From JAXGPP01 sp040766885 (GTDB lineage Bacteria > Planctomycetota > Planctomycetia > Pirellulales > Thermoguttaceae), in NCBI GenBank assembly GCA_040766885.1, contig JAXGPP010000014.1, positions 1 through 64,000 on the forward strand: DNA of 64,000 nucleotides, given 5' to 3'. Below, piece after piece: positions 36,918 through 46,200 of the stretch. Every line of letters begins with the position of its first letter. The first letter of the stretch is position 1. The translations under genes were made by a program, and so were the position numbers. Below the pieces are notes generated by a model. That model had not been told where the DNA came from and searched no databases. It saw only the letters and a list, made by a program, of their open reading frames with translations.

Positions 36918-38540
36918 TCACTCCTGATTTGCGGTCCAACTCACCAGATCCCATCGCAGCCCATCGTCGGCGGCGTGCGGAACATAGACCGGCCCGTTGG
37001 TTGTCGGCCAGAAGTAGCGGCCAGGTTGGCTGTCTTCCTTGATGACCAGCCGTGGGCGGTAGTCCAGGCCATAATACGCCGCCAGCCAAACCGGAAACGG
37101 AGTCACACTTCGCTGCCAGAAGGAGAGGGCATTGTATTCCGTCCAGCGGGCTGCCCACCACGTACTGGTCCTGTCCCATTCGCTGCGTTTGAGGATCACG
37201 AATTCCCTGGCGACGACTTTGCCTTCCAACAGCAGCTCAGTATCCGCCTGCGCGTCGCCGACCACCTCGAACCGGTCAACCGCTGCCAGCAAGCCCCCTA
37301 CCGAGGCCTGGCTGTCGGTTCCAATCGTGATGTCGCCGGTGCTCACCACGGTCGGTAGCCGCACCGCGCTGCCGGCGCGCCCGTCGCTTCCCACCAGTCC
37401 CGGCAGATCGAACGACTGCAGGTTGACGTCGCGGCCGCTCACGACAACATCGGCGCTCGAGTCGCTCCAGGCCATCAGCGAGCCGCGGACGGTGACATGG
37501 CTGCGCAATTCGATGTCGCCGCCGCGATAGAACACTCCTAGGGGGTTGCTTTCCGGCGCCGGCTGGAAGCTCACGCCGGTGTGGCTATACGCCAGCGCGA
37601 CAGCGGAATAGATCCTTCCGCCGGCATAGATCTGGTATCGGTCACTGCTGTACGTCGATGCCAGCGACCGCGTCACGCTCTCCGAATTCACGGTGCTGAC
37701 GTCCATGTCGGCCGTGAACGGATTCCAGATATCGTCCAGCAGCCGCACGAGGCCGTATTCCTGCCAGGAGTACGGCAGCCAGATCGGGCCGTTGCTGAAC
37801 GGACGGTAGTCCAATTGCAGCCATTTCAACCCCGTTGCCGAAGGCGTCTTGCTGCGCATCGCGTTCAGATCGGTGAAGTACGTCGCCCGCACAGTGTCCG
37901 ACCAGGCGTAATTGCAGCCGAGGTGCAGCGTGCTCTGCAGTCGCACCCGTCCCTCAACGCGCGCCGGCGGGTCGATCGATACGGTGCCCGGCGCCCACTG
38001 ATACAGCGTGTAATTCAACACGTCCGACTGCCAGTTCGCCGGCTCTGGCGCAAGCTGCCGGGGAACGAGGCGCACGGTGCTCCGCACCTGGTGCGACACC
38101 TCTCGCGCCGAATCGCTCGGATCGCGGGCAAAGCCGGTGCTCACCACGGTCACCCTGTACGGCCAGTCGCCGTATTCCGCGCTTCCGGCGCCGAGCGACG
38201 CGTCTCCCGTCTCGAATCTCACCTCGAAACGCTCGCTGCCGCTCAGATTCTGCACCAGAGTCGTGTCGGCGCCGCTCCACCGGGTGGAATTGTGCAGGGT
38301 CATCATGGCCACCGCCATTCCCGACAACGCCGCCTGCCGGGCTTGTGCCGCCAGCAGCGTATTGTCGGCCAGCAGCGTCGCCGTGCCCTGCGAACGGACC
38401 ATGGCATACGACAAGGCCAGCGTCACCGCAATCAGCAGCAAGACCACCAGCACCGCTACGCCGCGGCGACCGCGGGACGAGCGCATCGCCGGGCGGGGCG
38501 TTCGCAACAGACCTTGCCGTTGTCGACCCTCGGAACTCAC
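36918..38540 (-). CDS. PilX/GspK-like large pseudopilin-associated protein
   Basis: 540 residues from GTG 38540, overlapping the previous stop as GTGA with AGGAGG upstream. An Arg-rich N-terminus leads to VAVLVVLLLIAVTLALSYAM, a pilin-like helix lacking Glu5, as in PilX and GspK. The remaining 480 residues are beta-rich, with many Trp/Tyr and a central segment (SAVALAYSHTGVSFQPAPESNPLGVFYRGGDIELRSHVTVRG) that resembles polymer-forming or beta-helix turns. Far larger than PilX (about 200) or GspK (about 330), it could be the tip subunit. Confidence 0.72.
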   Translation of the reverse strand: MSSEGRQRQGLLRTPRPAMRSSRGRRGVAVLVVLLLIAVTLALSYAMVRSQGTATLLADNTLLAAQARQAALSGMAVAMMTLHNSTRWSGADTTLVQNLSGSERFEVRFETGDASLGAGSAEYGDWPYRVTVVSTGFARDPSDSAREVSHQVRSTVRLVPRQLAPEPANWQSDVLNYTLYQWAPGTVSIDPPARVEGRVRLQSTLHLGCNYAWSDTVRATYFTDLNAMRSKTPSATGLKWLQLDYRPFSNGPIWLPYSWQEYGLVRLLDDIWNPFTADMDVSTVNSESVTRSLASTYSSDRYQIYAGGRIYSAVALAYSHTGVSFQPAPESNPLGVFYRGGDIELRSHVTVRGSLMAWSDSSADVVVSGRDVNLQSFDLPGLVGSDGRAGSAVRLPTVVSTGDITIGTDSQASVGGLLAAVDRFEVVGDAQADTELLLEGKVVAREFVILKRSEWDRTSTWWAARWTEYNALSFWQRSVTPFPVWLAAYYGLDYRPRLVIKEDSQPGRYFWPTTNGPVYVPHAADDGLRWDLVSWTANQE

Positions 38541-39415
38541 GGCTGCCTCCTCGCCAGCACGATGCTGGTCGTGGCCGAGCCGAAGAAGGGGATCACCTCT
38601 GGACCCTCCTCGGTTTCCGACTGCAACTGCAGCTCGATCCGCACATGTGCCTGCCGCAGCCCCGCCTGGTTGCCGCGAAGATCCTGAACCCACGACAGGG
38701 CAGCCCAGGCCGCTCGTTCGGCAGCGGCGCCGTTGGCGGCTTCGGCCAGGTAGCCGCCGCTCACCGCGGTGCTCTCCCAGTTGTCGCTCCCTCTCCATTC
38801 CAAGTCGCTGGGCCGCAGGCGCCGCTCAAACCGCACCGCTCCACGCGCGCGCCCCCCGGCGCTGGCCGACCGCAGACGATCGGAAAGCACCGTCAAGTCG
38901 CTCGAGGAAGTAGACTGGATCGCGCGGCTCTTGATCCCCGCGATCGTGCTCCGCCACTGGGCCGGATCGCTGTCAAGCGCCACCGTACGATCGTCGCGAA
39001 TCTCAACCAGTTTGCCCTCCTTGCCGTCGGCGGGATGGGTGCAAAACACCACCAGTTCGTTGAGCCGCGGCATCCCTTTCGGCTCTTGCGGAGCGCCAAT
39101 CGGCCGCCACACCACCAGCGTGTCTGTAAAGCGGTACCCGTCTGCCCACTCGTCGACCACAATATAGCCGGGAAAACGCTCGTTGCCCGTCGCGCCGTTG
39201 GCCGCACGTGATATTCGCTCCAGGCACACCCGGGCGTGCTGCGCGAGGAGTCCGCGCGCGGCGCCATAGTCCGACCCCATCTGCACGGCACGGCCAAGCA
39301 CGCCCATGGTGCCCGCCACCGCCGCCATGATCGACAGAGCAATCAGCAACTCCAGCAGAGTCACTCCGCGCGGTCGATCGCCAACGCCTCGGTGATGCTT
39401 CATATGGGCGCGCAT
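38537..39415 (-). CDS. PilW/GspJ-type pseudopilin
   Basis: 292 residues from ATG 39415, which shares a base with the preceding stop (TGATG). Prepilin site PRG|VTLLELLIALSIMAAVAG with Glu5. The long C-terminal domain has no known fold that I recognise. Together with the adjacent GspI/PilV-like and PilX/GspK-like proteins it would form the pseudopilus tip complex. Confidence 0.83.
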   Translation of the reverse strand: MRAHMKHHRGVGDRPRGVTLLELLIALSIMAAVAGTMGVLGRAVQMGSDYGAARGLLAQHARVCLERISRAANGATGNERFPGYIVVDEWADGYRFTDTLVVWRPIGAPQEPKGMPRLNELVVFCTHPADGKEGKLVEIRDDRTVALDSDPAQWRSTIAGIKSRAIQSTSSSDLTVLSDRLRSASAGGRARGAVRFERRLRPSDLEWRGSDNWESTAVSGGYLAEAANGAAAERAAWAALSWVQDLRGNQAGLRQAHVRIELQLQSETEEGPEVIPFFGSATTSIVLARRQP

Positions 39416-40050
39416 CAGTACTCCACCATCGGCCGCACCCAGGTGACAACCCGTCGCAGCTCCGCCAACGTCTCGCTCGTGCCGCCGGGATTCACTTCGA
39501 CAATCCGCACGATCACCTCGCGGCTGCGGCTCGAGGCGCTGGTCGCCAGTCGCCGGGTGGGATCGGCAAGATCGAGCGAATAGATGTCGACCTCCTGCCG
39601 CCAATTGGCCATGAGTGAAGAGCTGCGGAAGTTCGGATGCCGCTCCGCCCCGCCGTCGCTTTCCGTTCCCAGCGCCACACCCCAGGCGTCGGCGGGTGGC
39701 ATGGTACGAAGCCCTCGGTAGTCGTCTACGTCGTCATACATTGCCCGCGATGTCTCGGCGGCTCCCGGCCCGTTGACCCGCGGCTCAGTGCTCACGTCCT
39801 CGCTGACGTCCCGGAATCGCGCCTGGCAGATCTCATCGAGCAACTGCTCGGCCAGCCCCAGCGCTACGGTCTTTTTGAGAGCTTCGTCGGCGGTGCGAAC
39901 CGACGAGGTGACGCCCAGCAGGATCGCCGACCCGGCGATCGCCGTGATCGAAATCGCCACCACCGCCTCAACCAGGGTAAATCCGCTCGCGCTTCGTGAT
40001 CGTGAACCGGCAGCCACTCGCTCAACTCCTGGCGGCGTGCTTCCCTTCAT
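39415..40050 (-). CDS. PilV/GspI-type pseudopilin
   Basis: 211 residues. Prepilin site SG|FTLVEAVVAISITAIAGSAI with Glu5. First gene of the operon. Its ATG at 40050 overlaps the stop of a tiny upstream frame (ATG at 40061, four codons then TGA), created by an 11-bp tandem duplication of the GAGAGACATAT ribosome-site/start region. Confidence 0.86.
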   Translation of the reverse strand: MKGSTPPGVERVAAGSRSRSASGFTLVEAVVAISITAIAGSAILLGVTSSVRTADEALKKTVALGLAEQLLDEICQARFRDVSEDVSTEPRVNGPGAAETSRAMYDDVDDYRGLRTMPPADAWGVALGTESDGGAERHPNFRSSSLMANWRQEVDIYSLDLADPTRRLATSASSRSREVIVRIVEVNPGGTSETLAELRRVVTWVRPMVEY

Positions 40051-40070
40051 ATGTCTCTCATATGTCTCTC
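40049..40070 (-). repeat. Tandem 11-bp duplication of a ribosome site and start codon
   Basis: ATATGTCTCTC occurs twice head to tail (40049-40059 and 40060-40070). On the minus strand each copy reads GAGAGACATAT(G), giving two successive GAGAG sites and ATG codons. The upstream ATG encodes M-R-D-I and stops at TGA (40047-40049), which overlaps the pseudopilin ATG. Confidence 0.75.
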
Positions 40071-40133
40071 ACGCTCCGCATGAAGAGCATGAAAATGCGG
40101 ATCCGACCGCTCGCGCCGTCTCTCCGCCCGGCA

Positions 40134-40161
40134 ACTCTAGGCCATAAGAGGGGGAAGTCAA
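40134..40161 (-). promoter_or_regulatory. Promoter of the secretion/pilus operon
   Basis: TTGACT (40156-40161) and TAGAGT (40134-40139) on the minus strand, 16 bases apart. Predicted leader of about 75 nt to the first gene. Confidence 0.55.
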
Positions 40162-40167
40162 ATCGCG

Positions 40168-40173
40168 TATAAT
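40168..40173 (+). promoter_or_regulatory. Candidate -10 box of the ECF sigma gene
   Basis: A perfect TATAAT 49 bases before the ATG at 40222. No recognisable -35 is spaced correctly, so the assignment is weak. It lies back to back with the pilus operon promoter. Confidence 0.35.
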
Positions 40174-40221
40174 CGGTCGGTCCCGGATCCGGTCGCACCT
40201 TGTCTTCGGTGGGGGATCGCC

Positions 40222-40839
40222 ATGGCAGATGACGATTTCAGCCGCTGGATGGATAGCTTGTCCGGCGAGGGTCAGGGAGCGGGTGGCAAGTTATGGGAAG
40301 AGTACTTCCGCCGTCTGGTGGGCTACGCTCGGCGGAAACTGCAAGGCATCTCGCGCCGTGCCATCGACGAAGAGGACGTCGCGCTGAGCGCGATGGTCAG
40401 TTTCTGGAAGGGCATTGAAGCAGGCCGGTTCAAAGTCTCCGACCGTGAAGATCTGTGGAAGCTGCTGGTCACGATTACCGCGCGCAAGGCGTGCGCCGCC
40501 CGGCGGCATTTTTATGCCCAGAAGGAAGGGGGCGGCCAGCTTCGGGGCGATTCGGTCATGATGCGCGCCGATCGGGATTCCGGCTGCGGGCCTGGCGAAG
40601 TGCTCGGACCGCAGCCCTCTCCCGAACTGGTGGCCATGGTCTTAGAAAACTGCGAGGTGCTGCTCGATCGGTTGGGCGACGAAACGCTACGCCAGGTCGC
40701 GCTGCTGACATTGGAGGGCTACAGCCCGAACGAAATCGCCACGAAGCAGAACTGCGTCCGACGCACCATTGAGCGGAAGCTGGAACGAATCCGGACCATC
40801 TGGTCCAGGGCCAACGCGGGCGACGCTGCTCGCGACTGA
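40222..40839 (+). CDS. ECF-family RNA polymerase sigma factor
   Basis: 205 residues. Region 2 is seen in YFRRLVGYARRKLQGISRRAIDEEDVALSAMVSFWKGIE, and region 4 in RQVALLTLEGYSPNEIATKQNCVRRTIERKLERIRTIW with its helix-turn-helix. The wide loop between regions 2 and 4 and the RRAIDEEDVALSA block match the large ECF groups typical of planctomycetes, which often lack a linked anti-sigma factor. None is adjacent here. It is transcribed away from the pilus operon and shares its promoter region, so it may control it. Confidence 0.88.
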   Translation: MADDDFSRWMDSLSGEGQGAGGKLWEEYFRRLVGYARRKLQGISRRAIDEEDVALSAMVSFWKGIEAGRFKVSDREDLWKLLVTITARKACAARRHFYAQKEGGGQLRGDSVMMRADRDSGCGPGEVLGPQPSPELVAMVLENCEVLLDRLGDETLRQVALLTLEGYSPNEIATKQNCVRRTIERKLERIRTIWSRANAGDAARD

Positions 40840-40883
40840 GGCCTCGCGGCGACATCGGTGCCGCAATTCTGCCACGCATCGCT

Positions 40884-41558
40884 CTACTGGATCGGCCGCC
40901 GGTACAGTTCCCAGCCGCGGTCGGTGGGCTGGAACGTGTAGATGCCGCTGGTCAGTTGGTATTTTGCGTTGCCGAATCCCGTCCCGCGCGAGAACTCGAT
41001 CACGTACTGCTGTCCGAGCTTCTGTTCGTACCCGGCAGGAATCTCCCACAACTTTCCGTCCAGGTGATACTTCAGCGAGAGGCCGTTGCTCGCCGGGTTA
41101 GAAATCTTGATCTGCGCAATCGCCGCCGGAGACGTCGCGTACGACGAGGGCTGGTACGCGGGCGGCGCATTCGTCGCGATATTGTACGACGGTGTGTAAT
41201 ACGTAGAGTGGCCCTGCGAGTAGGAAGGTTGGGTAGTGTAGCCCGGTGAAGTAGTGTAGCCCGGTGAATACGTAGGTTGGGAATAGCCACCCCAACCATA
41301 TGTATTCCAGTTGTTGCTGCTGTTGGTCTGGTTCCAACCGCTCCCTGGCTGAACTCGGTAGGGCGCCGATCTCTGCCCGTACCCGCCTTGCCCGTACCCG
41401 AAATTGCCGTAACCTCCTGAGTTGGCTGCGCCGATCATGCCCGAGATCCCCGAGAAGATGGAACCCAGGACTTGCGCGGTGTTGTCGTCGCCGCGAGTAA
41501 CCCCGCCTCCGCCGACCATCGCCAACGCCATGCCCGCTGCCAAGATCTGCTTTTTCAC
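40884..41558 (-). CDS. Secreted Tyr/Gly/Ser-rich hypothetical protein
   Basis: 224 residues from GTG 41558 (GAGAGGT upstream). A signal peptide (MKKQILAAGMALAMVGGGGVTRGD) is followed by a Gly/Tyr/Asn-rich, probably disordered region with short repeats (PGYTTSPGYTTQPSYSQG), then a folded C-terminal domain (about 145-224: IKISNPASNGLSLKYHLDGKLWEIPAGYEQKLG...). That C-terminal part resembles small planctomycete surface domains seen after low-complexity stretches, but has no known activity. Stop is 44 bp from the convergent ECF sigma gene. Confidence 0.75.
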   Translation of the reverse strand: MKKQILAAGMALAMVGGGGVTRGDDNTAQVLGSIFSGISGMIGAANSGGYGNFGYGQGGYGQRSAPYRVQPGSGWNQTNSSNNWNTYGWGGYSQPTYSPGYTTSPGYTTQPSYSQGHSTYYTPSYNIATNAPPAYQPSSYATSPAAIAQIKISNPASNGLSLKYHLDGKLWEIPAGYEQKLGQQYVIEFSRGTGFGNAKYQLTSGIYTFQPTDRGWELYRRPIQ

Positions 41559-41763
41559 GGTACACCTCTCGTGAACAGGGGTTCGTTACGGCCCAAAAGG
41601 GCCGCCCTCCATTGGCTACATGGTAGAACCGGCCCGATTTGCGACAAGACCCGGGATTTTCCGGATAGCCGCCTCTTCCTTTGCCCCTGATTGATGGACC
41701 GAACGACTGCCATTGCGACTGGTGATCGGCAGTCGATCGGAGGCGGGTGAGGCGGCGACTCGA

Positions 41764-42690
41764 CTACCCCTGCTCCCAGTCCAACCCGAAGTCGAGCGAG
41801 ACAGCAGAGTGCGTCAGCGCGCCTGAACTGATGCGGTCCACGCCCGACTCGGCCACGGCGCGGACCGTTGCCAGATGGATGCCTCCCGAGGCCTCGAGTT
41901 CCACCCCAGGCGCCAGCTCATCGCGCCGCTGTACCGCACGGCGCAACTCATCCGGCGCCATGTTGTCCAACAACACGATGTCAGGCCTCGCCGGAAGTAC
42001 TTCTTCGAGTTGAACAATACTGTCGACCTCCACCTCGACAATCATGCGCCCTGCGTCGGGACCGAACCTTTCATCAAGATAGCGCCTCGCCTGCGCGACG
42101 GCTTGGGCCGGCGTGAACCGATCGGTCCCCGCAGCGCCCGCCCCAAACGCCAGGTGGTTGTCCTTGATCAACACCGCTTCAAACAGACCCGTGCGGTGGT
42201 TCTGCCCGCCGCCGCAGCGCACCGCGTATTTCTCCAGCCGCCGCCAGCCGGGCGTCGTCTTCCGCGTGTCGTAAATCCGCGCACGTGTACCGGCCACCGC
42301 GTCGACGTATGTCCGCGTGAGCGTGGCCACCCCCGACAGTCGGCCGATCAGGTTGAGCACCAGCCGCTCGGCCATCAGCAGCGCCCGCGCGGGCCCGGCA
42401 ATCCGCGCGACGCGATCGCCTCGTTCGATCGCCCGCCCGTCGGCCTTCTCTATCGAGAATCGCAGTTCGGGATTGAACGCCGCGATCGCCGTTTCCGCCG
42501 CCGCCATCCCCGCCAGAATGCCTTGCTGCCGGGCGACGACCGCCGCCGCACCCTGGGCGTGCGCCGGCACCAGCGCCGTGCTCGTCAGGTCACCCGCCGA
42601 GCCAAAATCCTCGCCGAGTGCCAGAGGCAAAATCGCCTCCAGGTCGGCCCGCACCTGCTCGCTCCAACAGAGCTGCTCAAATTCCTTCAA
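41764..42690 (-). CDS. nadC: Nicotinate-nucleotide pyrophosphorylase (carboxylating)
   Basis: 308 residues from TTG 42690, which has GGAGGA 7 bases upstream; ATG 42729 lacks a ribosome site. NadC converts quinolinate and PRPP to nicotinate mononucleotide in de novo NAD synthesis. Clear signatures: LALGEDFGSAGDLTS near the N-terminus, RLVLNLIGRLSGVAT, IYDTRKTTPGWRRLEKYAVRCGGGQNHR (PRPP/quinolinate binding), LIKDNHL, VEVEVDSI, and EASGGI near the end. nadA and nadB are not adjacent. Confidence 0.96.
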   Translation of the reverse strand: MKEFEQLCWSEQVRADLEAILPLALGEDFGSAGDLTSTALVPAHAQGAAAVVARQQGILAGMAAAETAIAAFNPELRFSIEKADGRAIERGDRVARIAGPARALLMAERLVLNLIGRLSGVATLTRTYVDAVAGTRARIYDTRKTTPGWRRLEKYAVRCGGGQNHRTGLFEAVLIKDNHLAFGAGAAGTDRFTPAQAVAQARRYLDERFGPDAGRMIVEVEVDSIVQLEEVLPARPDIVLLDNMAPDELRRAVQRRDELAPGVELEASGGIHLATVRAVAESGVDRISSGALTHSAVSLDFGLDWEQG

Positions 42691-42822
42691 CCGATGTCCT
42701 CCACCACGCCAACCGTGAACTGTTTGCATTTCCGTCAACGTTTAAAGATAATGGGCGGCAACTGAATCCGAAAGGCGCGCGACAATTGTCCCTGCGCCGC
42801 CGATCGATCGTGGTGCGGCGGA

Positions 42823-43248
42823 ATGACTCCCCTGCCTCTCGACAAGCCTCGAACGAACCCCGACCCCGCCGCCTCTCTCGCGCCGGGCTCCGTGCCCTCC
42901 CCTTCGCCGATGCCGCTGCGCCGCGCCGATCAACCGGCGGTAGCCGGCCTCGTGCTCCTGGCGCTGGCGGCCACGGGCATCTGGTGGCTCGCCGGCGGGG
43001 GACAACGGGGCGAGCTGGTCGACATCGACCGCCAGCCGCCGCGAGAAGCGATCTTCACCGTCGACGTCAATCGGGCCGAATGGCCGGAATTGGCCCAGTT
43101 GCCCGAAATCGGCGAGAACACCGCCCGGAGGATTGTCGAATGGCGCGGGTCGCACGGCCCGTTCGCCTCACTCGACGAACTCGACCACGTGCCTGGTATC
43201 GGGCCGAAAACCCTCGAGCGAATTCGGCCCTATCTTCGCACCGATTAG
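42823..43248 (+). CDS. ComEA-like helix-hairpin-helix protein
   Basis: 141 residues. A Pro-rich N-terminus, one membrane helix (AVAGLVLLALAATGIWWLAGG, about 39-59) and two C-terminal HhH motifs (LPEIGENTARRIVEWRGSHGPF and VPGIGPKTLERIRPYL). This is the layout of ComEA, the membrane DNA receptor for uptake; DNA would be bound outside the cytoplasm. Its neighbourhood to the type IV pilus-like operon 3 kb away fits a DNA-uptake role, but the link is inference. Confidence 0.85.
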   Translation: MTPLPLDKPRTNPDPAASLAPGSVPSPSPMPLRRADQPAVAGLVLLALAATGIWWLAGGGQRGELVDIDRQPPREAIFTVDVNRAEWPELAQLPEIGENTARRIVEWRGSHGPFASLDELDHVPGIGPKTLERIRPYLRTD

Positions 43249-43294
43249 CCCGCTGCGCCGACTCGTGGCCATCTGGAAGCAGCCCCGGCGGGGC

Positions 43295-46200
43295 CTACAC
43301 GTCGATCCAGGTGCCGTACATCGTCAGCACATAGTCGATGGGAAGGATCGTGCGGTGATTCGTGCCACCTTGCGCCGTCGCGGTGACCGACGGGAAATTC
43401 GCGGCGAGGATCGCCCGCTGGCCGTATGAGAGCCGGGCAGTCCTCCCCGCAGCATACAGGTAGTCATCCCCATCGCTGCCGAAAAGCCATGCCGTGTCTC
43501 CAGGGCCGTCGCCGTAAACCGAAACGTCTTCGAAAAACTTCTCGCGGTTGAAATAACCGTTGCCCGACATCTGCGACCAGGTCGGTCGGCCGACGAAACT
43601 ATCGGCCGACGCCGAACCATAGAACCTTGCCGCGTCGATCCCGCCGGCGTTCGCATAGGCGTGCACCGCGTCAAAGAACTTCGCGCCGAGCACGAAACTA
43701 TCGCCCAGCAAACGGCTGTATATCGGTTTCGCGACGAACGTGTCATTGCCCGCTGAATCGTACATCTCCGCCACGTCGTTGCCGCCGGCCTTGGCGTATG
43801 CATTCACCACGTCGAAGCGGATCGTATTGAGCGAGAAGCCGGGCCCCGAGAGCGTCGTCTCGGTGGGAGTTGCGACAAACAGGTCGTTCCCCGGCGAGTC
43901 ATTGAGCGCCGCGGTATCATAACCGCCGCTCCGGGCCGCCGCCGAAACCGCGTCAAATCCGACCGCCCGGTTGCTGAAGCCGCTGCCCGACAACTCGGCC
44001 TGGTCCGGGTTCGCCACCAACACGTCGTTGCCGGCCGAGTCGCTGAGCACCGCCGTGTCGCTGCCCGCCCCATAGGCGTATGCTTCGACCTGATCGAACG
44101 ACCGGGCCCGGTTCAGGTAGCCGTCTCCCTGCATCCTGGCCAAGGTCGGGCTGGCGGTAAACGTGTCGTCGCCGTCCGAATCGTACAGCCGCGCCAGATC
44201 CTGCCCGCCGGCCGTCGCGTTGGCATGCACGAGATCGAATCGTTCAACATAGAAGTAGAAAACGCCCCCTTCAAGGATCGCCACTTCCGGCCAGGCCGAG
44301 AAAGTCTCATTCCCGGCCGAGTCGTACAGCGCCGCCGTATCGTATCCTTCGCCACTGCCCAGAACCAGGACTCGTTCAAACTCTTCCAGCCGGAAACCGA
44401 ACCCGCTGCCGGAAAGCAGCGCAAGCCCCGGGCGAATCTCCAGCACGTCGTCGCCGCTCGTGTCGAGAAGGCGGCCAACATCCACGCCTCCCCGCCCGTT
44501 GATAACGACGTTCTCAACTCCCGAAAAACCGACATCCAACCCCGTGCCGGTGAACGTGCCCGCGTCCAGAGCCACGTCGGCCACCTCGTTACCGGCGGTT
44601 CCCCATAGGGTGAGACTGTCCACTCCGCTGCCGCCCGCGTAGTTCACTGTCCTCACGGTCGACCCGTCAATCTGGTACTGCACGCCGTTGATCACAACCG
44701 GTTGCAGGCCCGCGGCGTCGAACTGGAACTGATCGTTGCCGTCGGTGCCGAAGGCCGACAGGTCGTTGCCGGCCAGACCGAGCAAGTTCGTCGCCCGCAG
44801 GCCGATGTTTGTGCCGGTCCCGCTCAGCTTGACATAGTACCTCTCGCCGGCCGTCACTTCCCAATCCAGGCGGCTCCCTCCGGCAACCGCCGTGGCGGCG
44901 CCCAGATCGTATCCGCGATCGCTGTACAGCCGAGTCTCCACTCCGCTGCCGGTGAACGTCGTGTCCAGCGTCAGGAACCCGTCGTGCGCCGTCTCCAGTT
45001 CGTACCAGGTCTCACCACCCGTCAGATTGATCCCCGCGACCGACGTCTGCCCGACCGTCCCCAGGTTCGTGGGCATTATCGCGTCGACAATTCGCAGCTC
45101 GATTTCCAGCGGTTCGTGGTCCGTTCCTCCTACGGCCGGATCGATGCGCAGATGCCAGACGCCCGGCTCCACCTGCCGAACGATGGTGCCTCCCATCCCC
45201 AGGCTGAAGTCGTAATCGGTGAACGAGAGCCTCGATACGATGTCTCCCGCTGCCGAAAACGCATAGGCCACCCGGCCCTCGCCCTCTGTCCGCAATGAAA
45301 ACCGCACCAGCTCGCCCGGGTGAATGTACCCGGCAAATACATCGCCCGACGGCTGGGAGAGATCCTCGATCACCGCCCGGTGGCTGCCGATGCTGGTGCC
45401 GAATCCCAGTTCCGTCCGCCCGAGGGCCGGCGACACGGTTCCCAGCGACCGGACATAGAGCAATCCGTTGCGCGTGCCGCGGAAATCGACCAGGTCGGTC
45501 AGCTCCACGTTGAGCGTGACAGTGGCCTCGTTCGAGGTTTCCAGACCCGCCGTCACACGATATGTGAACCGGTCCATCCCGATGAAGTTGTAGTCGGGCG
45601 TATAGACGAACGAGCCGTCAGCTCGCAGCTCGAGCTCGCCGTGCAGCGGGCCGGTTACCAGTCCTGCCTCCATCCCGGCGATTCCGGCGTCGCGATTGCC
45701 GAGCAGCGGCGCGCCACCCGGCTCGAATTCGATCGGCGCAGCCGAGACGTCGATGACACCCCAGCCGTCGCTCTGCGGCGCAATTCCCACGCCGATCCCC
45801 AGCCCCTGGAGCCACTGGGCGTTCCGCGCGTCGTTGAAGTAGCCCACCAGTTCCTGAGCAGTCGTGGTAACCTGCCCGGTGGTGTCGGTCCCCAACCGGA
45901 CAAACACGGCCCCCTCCCGGGCAATGCCGCTTGAGGTGACCGCCCACGGATTGCCGCCGCCGAGCATGTCGGGGTGAATCAGACCCGTCCCATCGCTCCC
46001 GCCCACATTCGACGCCGCAAACAGGTCGTTCACGTAGCTGTCGGCGGCGATCAGCGCCAGGACTTCATTGGCTGAGGTCCCGCCGGTGACGTCGATGTTG
46101 ATCAACAGCAGTTTCTGACGGGCGTCATACAGAACATAATCGTCGTTCTGCCCCGCATTGTCGATGAACTGGATTCCGACGCCGCCGAATTCCCGGCCCG

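Noticed and set aside
41586..41603. CGGCCC-AAAA-GGGCCG hairpin upstream of the Tyr/Gly-rich protein gene as a terminator
   Set aside because: Stem is only 6 bp and no T-run follows on either strand.
43346..44614. CRISPR-like array in the repeat region
   Set aside because: The period is about 141 bp in coding sequence and the units vary in sequence; they are protein repeats.
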